Shown: one piece after another, positions 1 through 38,432 of the stretch
Layout: every line of letters begins with the position of its first letter
Position numbering within the stretch: position 1 is the stretch's first letter
Assembly: GCA_037577475.1 (NCBI GenBank)
Contig: CM075195.1
Location: 26,019,899-26,083,898, forward strand
Origin: Chaunax sp. Z400
Lineage: Eukaryota > Chordata > Actinopteri > Lophiiformes > Chaunacidae
Direction of reading: 5' to 3'
Length of the DNA: 64,000 nt
Notes under the pieces: model-generated
What the model saw: the letters and a program-made list of their open reading frames with translations, nothing else
Database searches by the model: none
Told to the model about the DNA's origin: nothing
Position numbers and translations under genes: made by a program

Positions 1-294
1 ATTGTTTTCAAAAGTTCCATCAGCCTATTAATTGCTTTTATTCATTCTGTACTCATTTGCTGGATTTTATATCAGCACCACTGATTTTACACATCAGGTT
101 CAGTTTTCTCCCTTAGACAACTACCCTCAGCCATTGGAAACAGTTGTATGATGTGTTTTGTGCCTCTGATGGGACATTTCCAGAGTCCTCATGGCTCTCT
201 CGTGGAGGCTAAAAAATGTAATAAAGTTTGATACAAATCGGGGCCATGAGTTTAAATACCCATACACTGATAGTCCTGGCCAAGGAGGATGTTA

Positions 295-690
295 GATCAT
301 GTTTGTCTGGATATTCTGGATATTTCAGCCTCCGCACCTTCAATTCCAGATGATTCTTTTAATGCCTAAGGGCCAGCTACAGCATTCTATTCTCCTGAAC
401 ACGATATCTCAGAACACCTTGATGCATTTTCCTCAAATTTGGCACAAATGTTCATTTGGACTCCAGAATCAAGTAATTAGATTTTGGTAGTCAAAGGCCA
501 CTGTGACCTCACATAACTCATCTTTGGCTGTAGCTCAAGAAATCATTATCTAATTATGACAAAATTTCACCCAAATGTCTAAATACATGATGAAGTGATG
601 ACATTTTATATCCAAAAGGTGAAGAATTAACTTCACTGTTGCATTAAAATGTTCTGCTAAAACACTTTTCTGGACGCTGTTCAACACCAT
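295..690. repeat. Old interspersed repeat fragment
   Basis: Contains phrases common in a very abundant fish repeat (ATATCTCAGAACACCTTGA, AAATTTGGCACAAATGTTCA, CAAAGGCCACTGTGACCTCA). Recognised from memory of fish sequence; termini not visible, class unknown. Confidence 0.45.
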
Positions 691-1013
691 AACTCAGGAA
701 TAGAAGGGATTATGATCATATTTCACATTTGGTCAGATACTGAACTGGTGACACTAATCTTTGGTCGTCCACCTTCAAACTGTGCTGATTATAGAGATCT
801 CCTGTGCTGCTGTGTTGAACTTGTTTGTGAAGCATCCATGTTGTAGAATTTGTTGCTTCATTGCACCAACATCCATCTTTAAAGCATTGCACTCCATCAC
901 AAGCTCATTGGGTTAGCTAATAATGAACTTCAGGTGATTGCTGTTGCACCATGTGACAAAACGCTTTCAGTCACCACATGTATTTAAAGTATCTGGACAG
1001 ACATTAGCTACTT

Positions 1014-1469
1014 TTAGACAGGCGTTGCGCAACTGTGCCGAAACAAATTCCCTTCTCTGACCCCTTTGGTTTGTTCAAACTGGACCAGACCGAGGCGTCA
1101 CAACGCCTCCTCGGTGTGTTATGCCGGTGTTCCGCAACGAAACGCACGATGGAACAGGGAACATAAAAGCTGATATATTTCACTATCTCAACAGTTTAGC
1201 GGACATTTTCTGTGCTTGACTTCCTGTTGTTACTGCATCGTTAAATCCCCCGGGGTAGGTCGCACACCTGAACATATTACTACAATGTCACACCTGTTCT
1301 GCAACGCTGGGAACTTCATTCAGACAGATGCCTGTTTCAGCGCTGTCACTGCCTCCTGAGGGGTGACGGAAGTGGAACAACCTAACACCTCATTACGCCT
1401 TCATTGCATTCAGACAGACGTCGGGGTGGAATAAAGGTGCATCAGGCCCGGAATGAAAATGCTGTCTGA
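1014..1469 (+). mobile_element. Non-autonomous DNA transposon, copy 1 (TIR TTNAGACAG)
   Basis: 456 bp matching the reverse complement of 20265-20755 along its whole length, e.g. GCTGATATATTTCACTATCT in both. Both ends read inward from CAGACAG: TTAGACAGGCGTT at the left, TCAGACAGCATTTT on the reverse strand at the right. It carries no coding capacity. Confidence 0.75.
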
Positions 1470-1474
1470 TGGGG

Positions 1475-1715
1475 GGGAGAGAGAGAGAGAGATGGGGAGG
1501 ATAGGTGGAGAGAGAGAGAGGGAGTGTAAGACAGGGACACAGACATGTGCAACCACAATAACCACAATTACAGCTGTTATAATAGAGAGATTACAGTTTG
1601 TAGTATTTATAGTAACTGCTACAATAACAACATTGATAATAATAATGATAATATTAATAATGATGATGATGATAATAATAATAATTATACATAGTAATAA
1701 TAATGATAATGATGT
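1475..1715. repeat. Simple sequence: (GA)n and (ATA/ATG)n
   Basis: Interrupted GAGAGA runs at 1475-1522, then an imperfect ATA/ATG trinucleotide stretch at 1615-1715. The translated ORF through here is low complexity. Confidence 0.85.
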
Positions 1716-2214
1716 CAGTGGGTGTCAACCATGGTCCCAGCAGTAGATCGATCCACGGTGACCTGTGGGATGAGAAAGCACAAAGACTTCGGGGAAGAAG
1801 TCATGAGACATGAAAGTGTAGAGAAGGAGAGGGAGAGGAGGAGATAACTGCTCAGTGCATCATGGGAAGTCCCCCAGCAGTCCAGGCCTATAGCAACATA
1901 GCTAAAGACTAGCCTAAGCCAGCCTTAATTATAAGCTTGATCAAAAAGGAAAGTTTTAAGCCGACTCTCAAATGTAGAGAGGGTGTCTGACACTGGAAGG
2001 AGGTTCCACAGGAGAGGAGCCTACACCAGTGAAATAAACCCTTGACTGACTCACATAGATCTCAATCCAAAGTTGAATTGCACACATGAAGTGATTTCTG
2101 TGCATTAGACCCCACGAAATCCAAACTCCTGAAAAACACAGAGACCTCATGCTGTTCTGATAATTATACACGGACTCTGCTGCTCTAACCTGTGCACCGT
2201 TTTCTCCACGCTAG

Positions 2215-29107
<26,893 letters not shown>

Positions 29108-30530
29108 AATGGGTGGGGATGGAGGGTTAGGTGCAGGAATGGATGGATAAATTTGACGGGTAGATGTTATGTGAAGACATAAGAGACTCCCCCCTCTATT
29201 GGGTTGGAAGAGATTGCAGAGGGGCTGCAGGAAGAAGGCAAAGACTGTAGCTTTTCTGTCTCACTTCAGGACTGTTCAGCTTTTCTACTGCACTCAGCTT
29301 GGAGAGAGTCTTTACCCTGTCCCTCCTCCCTTCTATCTCTCGGAGATGAACAGCACTGTGACCAGCACTCTCTGCTGACTGGAGTCATTCATCATCCCCT
29401 GACTCTCATCTCAAACTGCAATGACTAGAAAAAGAACTTAAAACAAATAATTTATTGATATTGTTGCAAACCCTGTTCCTGATTTTGATGCTGTGTTTTC
29501 CCTGTTTGTTTAAGTTTACTTTTTGAATACTGAAGAGTAGATCTACATGCTGAAGGCAAATACCATTGAATTTAATGAACTTTTGTGAAGGTCTCTTTTG
29601 GCCACCTGTGCCTGTTATTGTGAGTTTGCTGATCTAATCAACACATATCTGAACTTTCATGTATCAATGCCCATCCAAAAGCATTGTTTGTCACTTTAAT
29701 GTCAATGTTCCCTGTTGTGTCTGTTATTGGGTTGCAGGGTATTGTTACAGAAATGGACCTCTCATCTGCAGATAAAACAATCTGTATCTTTGTGAGGTCT
29801 ATGCTCTGACACGGCTGTCCTGTCGTCTTTATCATTTCTTGCCTGTTGATAAGATTTTACTTATTTATTTTGCTCACTTGCTTTAATTTGTTTGAACTTT
29901 GATTATTTTTTTCTGGGTAATTGATGGTTTACAATGAACGATTTGTTTCTTCCCCCTGTCATCCATTCCTCCTTTTGTTGACCCAGTAAGCCTTAAACTG
30001 AAGGACTTATCATGGGGTCAACTCCTCCTGGCTTCAGAACTACAGCTGGCTCATAAACCATCCACTAATCCATCATCTGGCCCCTAAAGTGACACAGCGG
30101 TTGGTTGTCTACTCTATGTCTCACAATCTTTGGCACATCTTTTGCCGACAGTTTGCTCATGTATTAACGCCGCCCAGTGTACCAACCCGGTCTAGATGGT
30201 TGGAGAGCCCATCAGTGTTGTGTCACATTCAACAATAGAGTTCTTTTTTTAAACGAAGGATGTATGTAATTATTTAAAGTGCATTTAAATATTTTTGAGA
30301 AGCATTCCTTCCCTTGCAACTATGGATGTCTACTTTTCTTCCCTAAAGCTAGGGAATATATAAATATATATATAAATATATATATACGGTAAATGACAAA
30401 TGCAGACTGTAAAGTTTTCAATGTAAGATACACAGAGATGAAAGTGCTATATGGTTCTATACATAACATTGTGATGTAATCTTCCAAGCATTTGGTGAAG
30501 TATCAATAAACCTGAATTCTGATCCAGTGA
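29108..30530 (+). other. arfgef2: arfgef2 3' UTR
   Basis: About 1.4 kb between the stop codon and the first good poly(A) signal. It contains several ATTTA motifs and an AU-only run at about 30355-30386. The cleavage point is inferred, roughly 20 nt after AATAAA at 30505. Confidence 0.75.
30505..30510 (+). terminator. arfgef2: arfgef2 poly(A) signal
   Basis: AATAAA in the context TATCAATAAACCTG, followed within 40 nt by a T/G-rich stretch (GGTTTTATAGTGG), the expected downstream element. Confidence 0.75.
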
Positions 30531-32880
30531 TTCGGTTTTATAGTGGTTGAACACTTTGACATGTCAAACACACATTGTACATTAATAATTGTTGCAATCA
30601 AGGTTTTCCAGTTCCAGGCTTTGGAATATCTTACAGGGGCAACTGGAAAGAATGAAGCTGTCATGGTAAAACCTTTTCCTGGTTTGACAAAATCAATTGT
30701 GATTGGCTCAAGGGCCCCAAAACCAGTTTAAGGCCAGCATGTTTGCTAATTCTAGGCTTCGACCTCCATTTAGACGTCACAGGCTCTCGAACCACTAAGT
30801 TGTCTCACTGAGATTCATAATTGCATTTAAAACAAGTTATTATCCCCCACCATAAAAGGAGGAAGGATATAGGAATGGGTTATGTTTGTCCGTCACATTT
30901 CCGGAGCAAAACTAGAAGAGTCCTTTTGATATATGGGAATTTTTGTTGTTTGTGTTTTTTTTGTTTTGTTTTTTTTTGTTTCTGTTTCCATGGTTATAAT
31001 TTGAATCTTGGCTCATTCTGAGAGTGGGATTTTTCTCAGATGAGTTTCTGGGGCATAGCTCAAAAACTTGAATATTTTTTTCAAGAAACTTAATGTACAC
31101 ATCTTCCATGTCCTGGACAGGTGCCTTTTGATATTTGGGGCATTTTAAGCATCTTCTTTATTTTTGAACATTCTCCTAAGACATGCAATTAATTATAATT
31201 GATCATCTTTCTGTCTTCAATGACATGCACCAAGTGTGGTGGAGGGATGTCCTGAGGGGGGCACTGTGCTCAAATTGATAATGAACCTGAGGCGCGCTCG
31301 ATTTTGGGGGTAACAAAGGTTGCCATGGAGACCTCTCACATCCTTTGTTTTGGCCCGGAACACAAAAAGCTACTATGTGACTCCGCATTCAAAAAACAAC
31401 GCTGTTACTGCTCCATAAACCTGTGAATAGATAAACAATGAGGAATGTGACAGCTGAACAACAAACTTAGAGGATCGGCCACCCCAACAAAACTGGCTCA
31501 CTTCGAGCTAGTCAGCGCTAACACTAGCATTAGCCATGTACCACTAACACTTGCTGGGATTATGCTGCTATCCGGTCCGGCTAGCTCTCATATAAAATCA
31601 AGGAGTGACTCGTAAATACCACCCTCAGGTGTGAAGATGATATTTTCAGCCTAGTACATTTGCTGCAGACTTCTCAGACTGGAGTAACGCTGTCATTTAT
31701 CTGCGTGTAGTTACGTAGACTGCGTATCTGTGGGCGTATCTGTTTTAGCCAGTGACTGGCAGGGTGATCTCTATCGGCGTTAGCCAGAGAGGCTAGCAAT
31801 TCCTGGTGGGGACTGGATCGTGAGCCAGCAGACATGAATTTATGGAGACCACCCTACAAGTAAGAGTTTCTGGTCATTTCACGAATGTAATTCTTGTGGC
31901 TGTGGTCGTAATGTTGGCGAAAATTGTGAGAGAACGATAGAGAGGGTGGATTTTCCACACCGAATCCATTTCCTAGGAGGAGGAGGTCGAGAACATTTGG
32001 GAGAAGAATGCGTAGCCATCATTTTGTTTCCTGCTAGCATTTTCCGTCACTCTGTTTAATGCACAGCATACTTGCAAACTGCAGCAAATGATTCTACCAC
32101 CCTAAGTACACCTTTCTAGGTTTACCGTTTACGAATGTGCGACTGCACCAACACTATATATGACAGTGACAGCCATCTTCAGTAGCCTACACGGTCAGTG
32201 CAGGCGGAGCTGTGTCTGTAATGCTTTGCTTCATTAGTGTTCTATGCTGAATGTTCGTCTGGTGACGTCTATTTAGAGCTGGCACACAGGGTGCAGTTTA
32301 CCGGGCGCAGATGCGTTGAAACGGGAACATAAAACATTATTTTAGCCTACGAGTGGTATCAAGTGAACCGGTGAAACGCTTGAGGTCAGGGGAATAGAAA
32401 GCAAAGGAAGGAAAACCACAGAAAACAGGCCAACATTCACGGCTGTCATACATATTGGACGAAATAATCTGCACCTCTCGTCTCATTTTTTAATTGAGGG
32501 CGTTGAGCCCAGTTTTTTTGACAGGAGGGTGTAATGCTGCCTTCAGGGGCTCCTCCAGAACCTGTTCATCCTTTAGTGAAATAAATTCATCAAGTGTGCT
32601 TTTAATTTGAATTATCAACAGCATTTTTATTTATCCAACATTTTGTTGAATGAAGCAAAAAAAGGGACACATTCGAATTGCAGTGACAGGATAGAGTAGA
32701 GATTTGCTTTAGTCATGCCTTTTTATGTTTAAAAAATAAACCCAGTATCAGATAAAATGAGAACAAATTCAGGTACACATCTCGCACTAATTATGTACAC
32801 GGAATCTAAAAAATATATATTACGGCTGGTTAGATTCTGGTTTGGGACAACAAGTTTATTAATATCCGTATAGATGTTTC
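30531..32880. other. Intergenic region arfgef2-bcl2l1
   Basis: About 2.4 kb. AT-rich to about 31200, then a moderately GC, non-coding stretch (31200-32350) that looks like an unclassified interspersed repeat. No convincing ORF or RNA gene. Confidence 0.6.
31380..32130. repeat. Possible interspersed repeat, unclassified
   Basis: Phrases such as GTTAGCCAGAGAGGCTAGCA and ACATGAATTTATGGAGACCA recall a dispersed fish repeat. No termini or target duplication found. It might also be unique regulatory DNA upstream of bcl2l1. Confidence 0.3.
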
Positions 32881-32899
32881 CAGTATAAACTAGGATTGT

Positions 32900-32933
32900 C
32901 ACGTGACTCCCTGAAGGCGTCACGTTACGTAAT
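32900..32933 (+). promoter_or_regulatory. Candidate bcl2l1 promoter elements: E-box and PAR-bZIP palindrome
   Basis: CACGTG (32900-32905) and GTTACGTAAT (32924-32933) lie within 34 bp, roughly 70-100 bp upstream of the presumed first exon. The second is an exact RTTAYGTAAY site, the consensus for PAR-bZIP and NFIL3 factors. Whether it is bound or functional cannot be told from sequence. Confidence 0.3.
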
Positions 32934-32999
32934 AAGTAGAGGGCTGGCCATGCCAGGAGGATAGGCCGAACGTAGTAAGAGACGTGCGGTCACACTCCA

Positions 33000-33108
33000 T
33001 ACACAAAGTGGCTGCTCTCCACTCTGGATTGTGACAGCTTTTGTATAGACAGATCGACCGACTGAACGACCGGAGGATAACTCCACGTGACTTTATTCAG
33101 TGCTGCTG
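33000..33108 (+). other. bcl2l1: Probable bcl2l1 non-coding exon 1 (5' UTR)
   Basis: Vertebrate bcl2l1 genes have a non-coding first exon. The best donor upstream of the coding exon is TGCTGCTG|GTAAGACG, with GT at 33109-33110, and the stretch before it is GC-richer than its surroundings. The 5' boundary is not visible, so the start given is only a guess. Confidence 0.4.
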
Positions 33109-34216
33109 GTAAGACGTTAATATTCGTATCTTAAATAGTCTTAATATCACACACTGTGTGTATCACGGAAATGTGCATAAATGTTTGATCTGGATATTTA
33201 TATCGAAAGACAGATGAGGCTCACATGCAACCTCCAGAGGCAGCGCAGTATCGCTGCGTGCTTTATCTCTAAGTACCTGTTCAGATTCCACAGTAATAAA
33301 CATAACCACCGCCTTTAGTTTACTTCATTTGAGTTAATATTTGAGCGATTGTCATTGCAAATGTTGCGTTCAGGTGCTGCCATGGTACTCCTATAGGAAC
33401 TAGGTGGTGTTTACATCAGCGCTGGGCTGCTAAAGCCACGTGCTGGTAGCTTGGGACCATGTGGCCGTTGTAAACACTGCTGCCTTGTGCCATCTGTAGC
33501 GTCTCTGTTTGTTTCTTACGCATTATGGCCCAAATAGTCTGCAGAGCTTATGTTTGTAAGATGTTTAAGTTTACTTTAATGAAACTTGGATTGCCATTAG
33601 ACTGTATATTGCGCTGTCAAGAAAAGTAGTTATGTGTTATGTAATAATAGCACAGTTTTCATGGAGCTCTCCCTCCTTCCGCGTCACACACTGAGCACGA
33701 GGTCCAACCACTTACCAGCGTAAATGTCAATATTGTCGTAGCAAAGTTCAGGCTTTCACATTATGATCAGCATCAGTTGATGTGCTGTACGTCCCGCTCC
33801 TCTTTGTATACCTGCACACATTATTAATGGCGACGCGCAGATTGAACCTGATTGACAGCAGATGAGGAGGAGGAGGAGGAGGCTTTGTCACACAGCGTCT
33901 CTCAGATCGTCTTTTGTTTCAGGAAAGATGGCCCTCTTCAATATACTGAGTACTGGCAAAATTCTTATAAAGTACAGTTGTTCTTTTTATCATAGTAATG
34001 ATATTTAAAATGAGTTTTTTAATAAAACTGGTTGTTTTCTTAGTAATGGTCATTAAAAGACAACATTAATGCACCGGCCTCTTGTTAATCACTTTATCAC
34101 TGGGCTCAGCTGTCATATATTTTGGACAGTGTTAGAAGTAGGTTTGTAAGAAAATATCAGTACGCTTAGGTATCAGTATTTTCTTTTGGGGTACCGTGTC
34201 GATTTTCAAAAACACT

Positions 34217-34465
34217 ATAAATTTTTCAATTCAATGAAGTTTCACACATGCTTTGTAGGAACCATAAAGGTGTAAATCTCATTGTCAGTTTCTTCATTAT
34301 ACTTATTTCTGTAATTTTCACATTTGATCATGGTCCATTTTCACGTCAGTTTGCTCACATTCATCAATGATAGAGGTTATGGTCAAGTCCACATCACCAC
34401 AAACTGAGTTTTTTCAGTAGGCGCGGCATCTGTCATTGGAAATTAATTTTTCTAGTTAACTAATA
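34217..34465 (+). repeat. Uninterrupted copy of the repeat that flanks the LINE fragment
   Basis: Collinear with both arms around the LINE in arfgef2 intron w32: ATAAAGGTGTAAATCTCATT matches 24188-24208, and ATCACCACAAACTGAGTTTT matches about 24902-24920. Copies differ by scattered substitutions. Confidence 0.75.
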
Positions 34466-34839
34466 GTTTTAAAAAGATTTGTGGCAGTGGTGAATTTTTT
34501 GTTGTGTTAAAACCTGAAAGCGTTATAGCAGTGTTGTCATTTGTCTAAAGCGATTTGACTCTTCCACTCTCAACATAAGAACGTCAACTGTGACAGGAAG
34601 AGGAGAGCACAGATCACTAATGTAAAGCCAATACATTAAACAATATAGCCTTGTTTACAGTATCCCAATCGCAGTGTCAAGAATAGTAACACCTGTTTCA
34701 TGATAAATAAATGAAATTGTTGTGACAGACTTAATTTGCATACAGTTAATCAATAAAACCGTTCTCTCTTTGTTTCCAGGGTTACTTTTTCAACATCTGA
34801 ATTAGGACTACACCTTACACTTCTTTTCTTGTTCAATTA

Positions 34840-35070
34840 ATCTGCAGATTATTTTTGTGATTGATAAATTGATCAGAAAATGGTTTTTAAAAAAATGATT
34901 CCAATGGCTTATTTTGTTTGACCAGCAGTTCAAAACATTCAGTTTACTATCATATATGTAAAAGAAATGCATCAAATCCTCACAGTTGAGAAGCTTTTTA
35001 TAAGATTGAAACGATTAATCAGTTATCATAATAGTTGCAGTTTTAATTTTCCTTCTAAGTGATAATCATT
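34840..35070. repeat. GGGCTGCAAC-family repeat fragment
   Basis: Contains GATTGATAAATTGATCAGAA, CAGTTTACTATCATATATG and CGATTAATCAGTTATCATAA, hallmarks of a common fish element. Related pieces lie near 42749-42990, 51030-51150 and 53414-53480. Confidence 0.5.
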
Positions 35071-35938
35071 GCACCTCTAATGTGGATGTATTTTTAGATT
35101 TGTAACTATCATAGCTCCTCTATTTTTCAGCAGCTACATATTTTTATGCTTTATTGAACAGTAGTCGATTAACCAAGATTTTACTAATAGTGGAGTTATA
35201 GATATCCATAATTAATAATAACATATGCTTAAACAGATTCTGTTTAACAAGGACACGAAACATTAGTTCAACCTATATTTTATATTTTCATAGGGCGCTG
35301 TCAATGGTCAATATCTGACTCTTAACGCAAGACTGTAACTGTGTCATACTTTACATCAGCACCAAACCACAAAATTGTTCAAGAGATCTTAAAATGTGCT
35401 TTCCATTTCGAGTTCAGGAAGAGTTCACTGCAATGTGTAGACGGGAAATTCTTTGAAAGTGCAACGAAGAACTTTGACTTTTTGTATTGCCTCATTTTAG
35501 GGCTGAGCGATTTAAAAAAAAAAAAAAAAAAGAAAGAAAGAAAAAAGTATTGTCAAAATTGCAGTTCAACCAAGTCTAACAACCAAGCCCAAAGCTCAGA
35601 TGCTGCAATTTTTGATGTGTAATGTGTGACAAAGCAGCATTATAATGAACTACTGCAGTAATGCAAACATGGCCTGGCCTGTATTCTCCAGATGGAAGAA
35701 AATAAGCTCAAAAAAGCTCATTATGAATGTTAGAGACAAATCAACATATCAAATTATCTACATAGAAAACAAGCAAAAAGTAGTTCTAGTAGAAATCAGC
35801 TATTAGATTCAAAATTCTTAATATATATACATTCAAACAACTTTCAGTATTTAAAAAAAAGCATAGACCGATAACTTTATTAATAAGTAAATGAAGAGCA
35901 GGATATGTAGTTGAGAGCTTTAGCAGTGGTATCCAGCA

Positions 35939-37107
35939 TAGGGTTGCAAAATTCCGGGAATATTCAAAGTTGGAAACTTTCAATGGAAATTAACGGGAAT
36001 AAATGGGAATAAACTGGGAATTTTGGGGTAATTTATACTACTGTATTTACCTTGTCATATACAGACATAAATATAAACATTTTGTTTTGTCATAAGCACA
36101 CATGCATGCAAACATTCCTAATACAAATTATAAAAATGACATTTTTGACTCAAGTCTATTTGTGAGTAGAACTTTAATGGATTCTGGAACAACAAAAAAC
36201 ATGAATGTTGAATAAAATTAATTTATTCATTCCCCCCAAATGAGTCCCATTCAAAATGTAAAATGAAAGCATTTAGTTCCTTCTGCATTGGCTGGGGTGA
36301 AATGTCTCCACATGTCAGATAGTGCACCTGGCATTGTTCTGTAGAATAAGTTGAGAAACAAGCTTGTGATGCCCAATGCCATGCACAGAGATATAAATAG
36401 TTAGCTAAACAATTGGAATAGTCTTTAAAAATATTTTACAATTGATGGATAAATGAATAGAAATAGGCTAGATGAATAGATAAACAGAAAACTGGCAAGC
36501 TAGAAACTATATAAACACATGTTGATTTAGTATTTGCTAGTTAAACTTAAATACCATAGATCAAATACATTTACCACAGTAATATCATCAAAACTTACCT
36601 GACTGGATGTAGTGGATGTAGTCTGGATGTAGTCCTTGGGCCTTGGGGGATTTAGGTTTCAGTTTCCTTATGTCGGACAGCTGATAAGGAAACCAAAACC
36701 TAAACCCCCCACTCATCGGTATTAGACACTGAAGCAGGATGTAAACATTGTACTGATTTGTAGCATTCAAAACATTCATTCATTCAAACCTTTATTTATT
36801 CTCGAATAGACAGTTGAGGTTACCCTCATTTACAATGTCGCCGAGACTTACAGGCATTTCAATATACAAAAACAATTAGTAATACATAAAGAAATCAGTT
36901 TACATTGTAAACATATAATATATTCCCAAAAGAACACTTTGCAAATGACTTATGAGGTAGGAAATACATTCAACATGTTTATTAGACCACAAGGACACGT
37001 ACAATGTTTTTTGGGGAGAAAATAGCATAACATTTTTTCCCCCAAAATTCCCAAGCTAAACTGCCCGTGGAAAATTTCCGGAAACTTTCCGCCCCTTTGC
37101 AACCCTA
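35939..37107. mobile_element. hAT-like DNA transposon, non-autonomous, with 8-bp target duplication
   Basis: Identical terminal inverted repeats TAGGGTTGCAAA at both ends, extended imperfectly (AATTCCGGGAA versus GGGGCGGAAAG). Flanked by a perfect 8-bp direct repeat ATCCAGCA at 35931-35938 and 37108-37115, the duplication size made by hAT transposases. 1,169 bp, no transposase frame. A strong hairpin lies inside at 36647-36709. Confidence 0.88.
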
Positions 37108-37518
37108 ATCCAGCATCTTCTAATGGAAACCCTGTAATTAGTTTTGTATCTCAGACGCCTGTGTTCACATCTTCAGTGATCAAGAGACAGTAACTCGTCT
37201 AATTTAAAGACATTTAGTTTGGTGATCAGGTGGTGCAGGTCATCGTGTTACTGCTGAAGACAGACTGGAACAGACTGGTTCCAGTTCAGACACTGGTGAC
37301 TTTCCCTCTGATCTCTCCTCACCTTCCTCACACCACCCTTCCCTTTGTTATCCTCGCTGTGTCTCATCCTCTCTCGCCCACACACACTTTTGCTCTAATA
37401 TTATCTCATTAATATCATTGCCATCTGCTCCATATGTAACAGCCCAATTAGAGAGATGCACTTTGACCCCACCTGTCCAAATTTAATTTGAGAAGTCTCC
37501 AGCTATGCCCTCACACTC

Positions 37519-37631
<113 letters not shown>

Positions 37632-37691
37632 CACATCACAGCTTTCCCTAGGCTAACGGGACTTTGACCTTTCATTGTTGTCTCTCTACAG

Positions 37692-37877
37692 GACCTGAGC
37701 TGATTTGTCAGCCCTCTGTAGGTTTGGTTTTCACCCCCCAAGTGTTCTCTGGACATCAGCTGACCATGGTGGTCTGAACAACCTGGCACAGTGTGTTCAC
37801 TCTAACACAGCAAGGCTCAACCAAGAGAGGGGCGGAGACGGACCGGAGCGAAAAGGAAAATTATATTTAAACGCAAA
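37692..37877 (+). other. bcl2l1: bcl2l1 exon 2, 5' UTR part
   Basis: The acceptor TTGTCTCTCTACAG ends at 37691. The 186 nt to the ATG have in-frame stops and no long coding frame. The ATG context is AAAATGA, with A at -3. Confidence 0.65.
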
Positions 37878-38432
37878 ATGACTCAAAACAGAGAACTTGT
37901 GGCTTTCTACATAAACTATAAACTCTCCCAGAGAAACTATCCTCTCATGCACATGGGACTCGTAGAGCCTCTGAACAGGACTGATGGGGGGGAGGCAGGG
38001 TTGGTTGAGGAGCAGCGGGTAGCAACGCACGCCAACGGGACTTTTAACGGCACGAGTCCCGGGACCCCCCCAGCATCCCCGCTGCAGCAGCAACGGCCGC
38101 CGACGCTGCCGGGCCTGGACGCAGTGAAAGAAGCCCTCCGGGACTCGGCCAAAGAGTTTGAGTTCCGATACGCCCGCGCCTTCAGTGATCTGCACAACCA
38201 GCTGCACATCACGCCGGCCACAGCCTACCAAAGCTTCGAGAACGTGATGGATGAGGTGTTCAGGGATGGAGTCAACTGGGGGCGCATAATAGGGCTTTTT
38301 GTTTTCGGCGGTGCGCTATGTGTCGAGTGCGTGGAGAAGGAGATGAGTTCGCTGGTGGGCAGGATCATAGAGTGGATGACGGTCTACCTGGACAACCACA
38401 TTCAGCCCTGGATCCAGACTCAAGGAGGATGG
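37878..38432 (+). CDS. bcl2l1: bcl2l1 coding exon 1 (BH4, loop, BH3, BH1, half of BH2)
   Basis: 555 nt, 185 codons, ending at a codon boundary after GGATGG with donor GTGAGA. It has higher GC content than the flanking intron. The loop contains two Asn-Gly pairs (residues 53-54 and 57-58) and three Ser/Thr-Pro sites (60, 63, 67). Confidence 0.96.

Larger units (their letters stand above)
1..2214. other. Upstream arfgef2 intron (repeat-bearing)
   Basis: Presumed intron between missing upstream exons and exon w1. It holds an old interspersed repeat at about 295-690, a transposon copy at 1014-1469, GA-rich and (ATA/ATG)n simple sequence at 1475-1715, and otherwise unremarkable AT-rich DNA. Confidence 0.7.
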
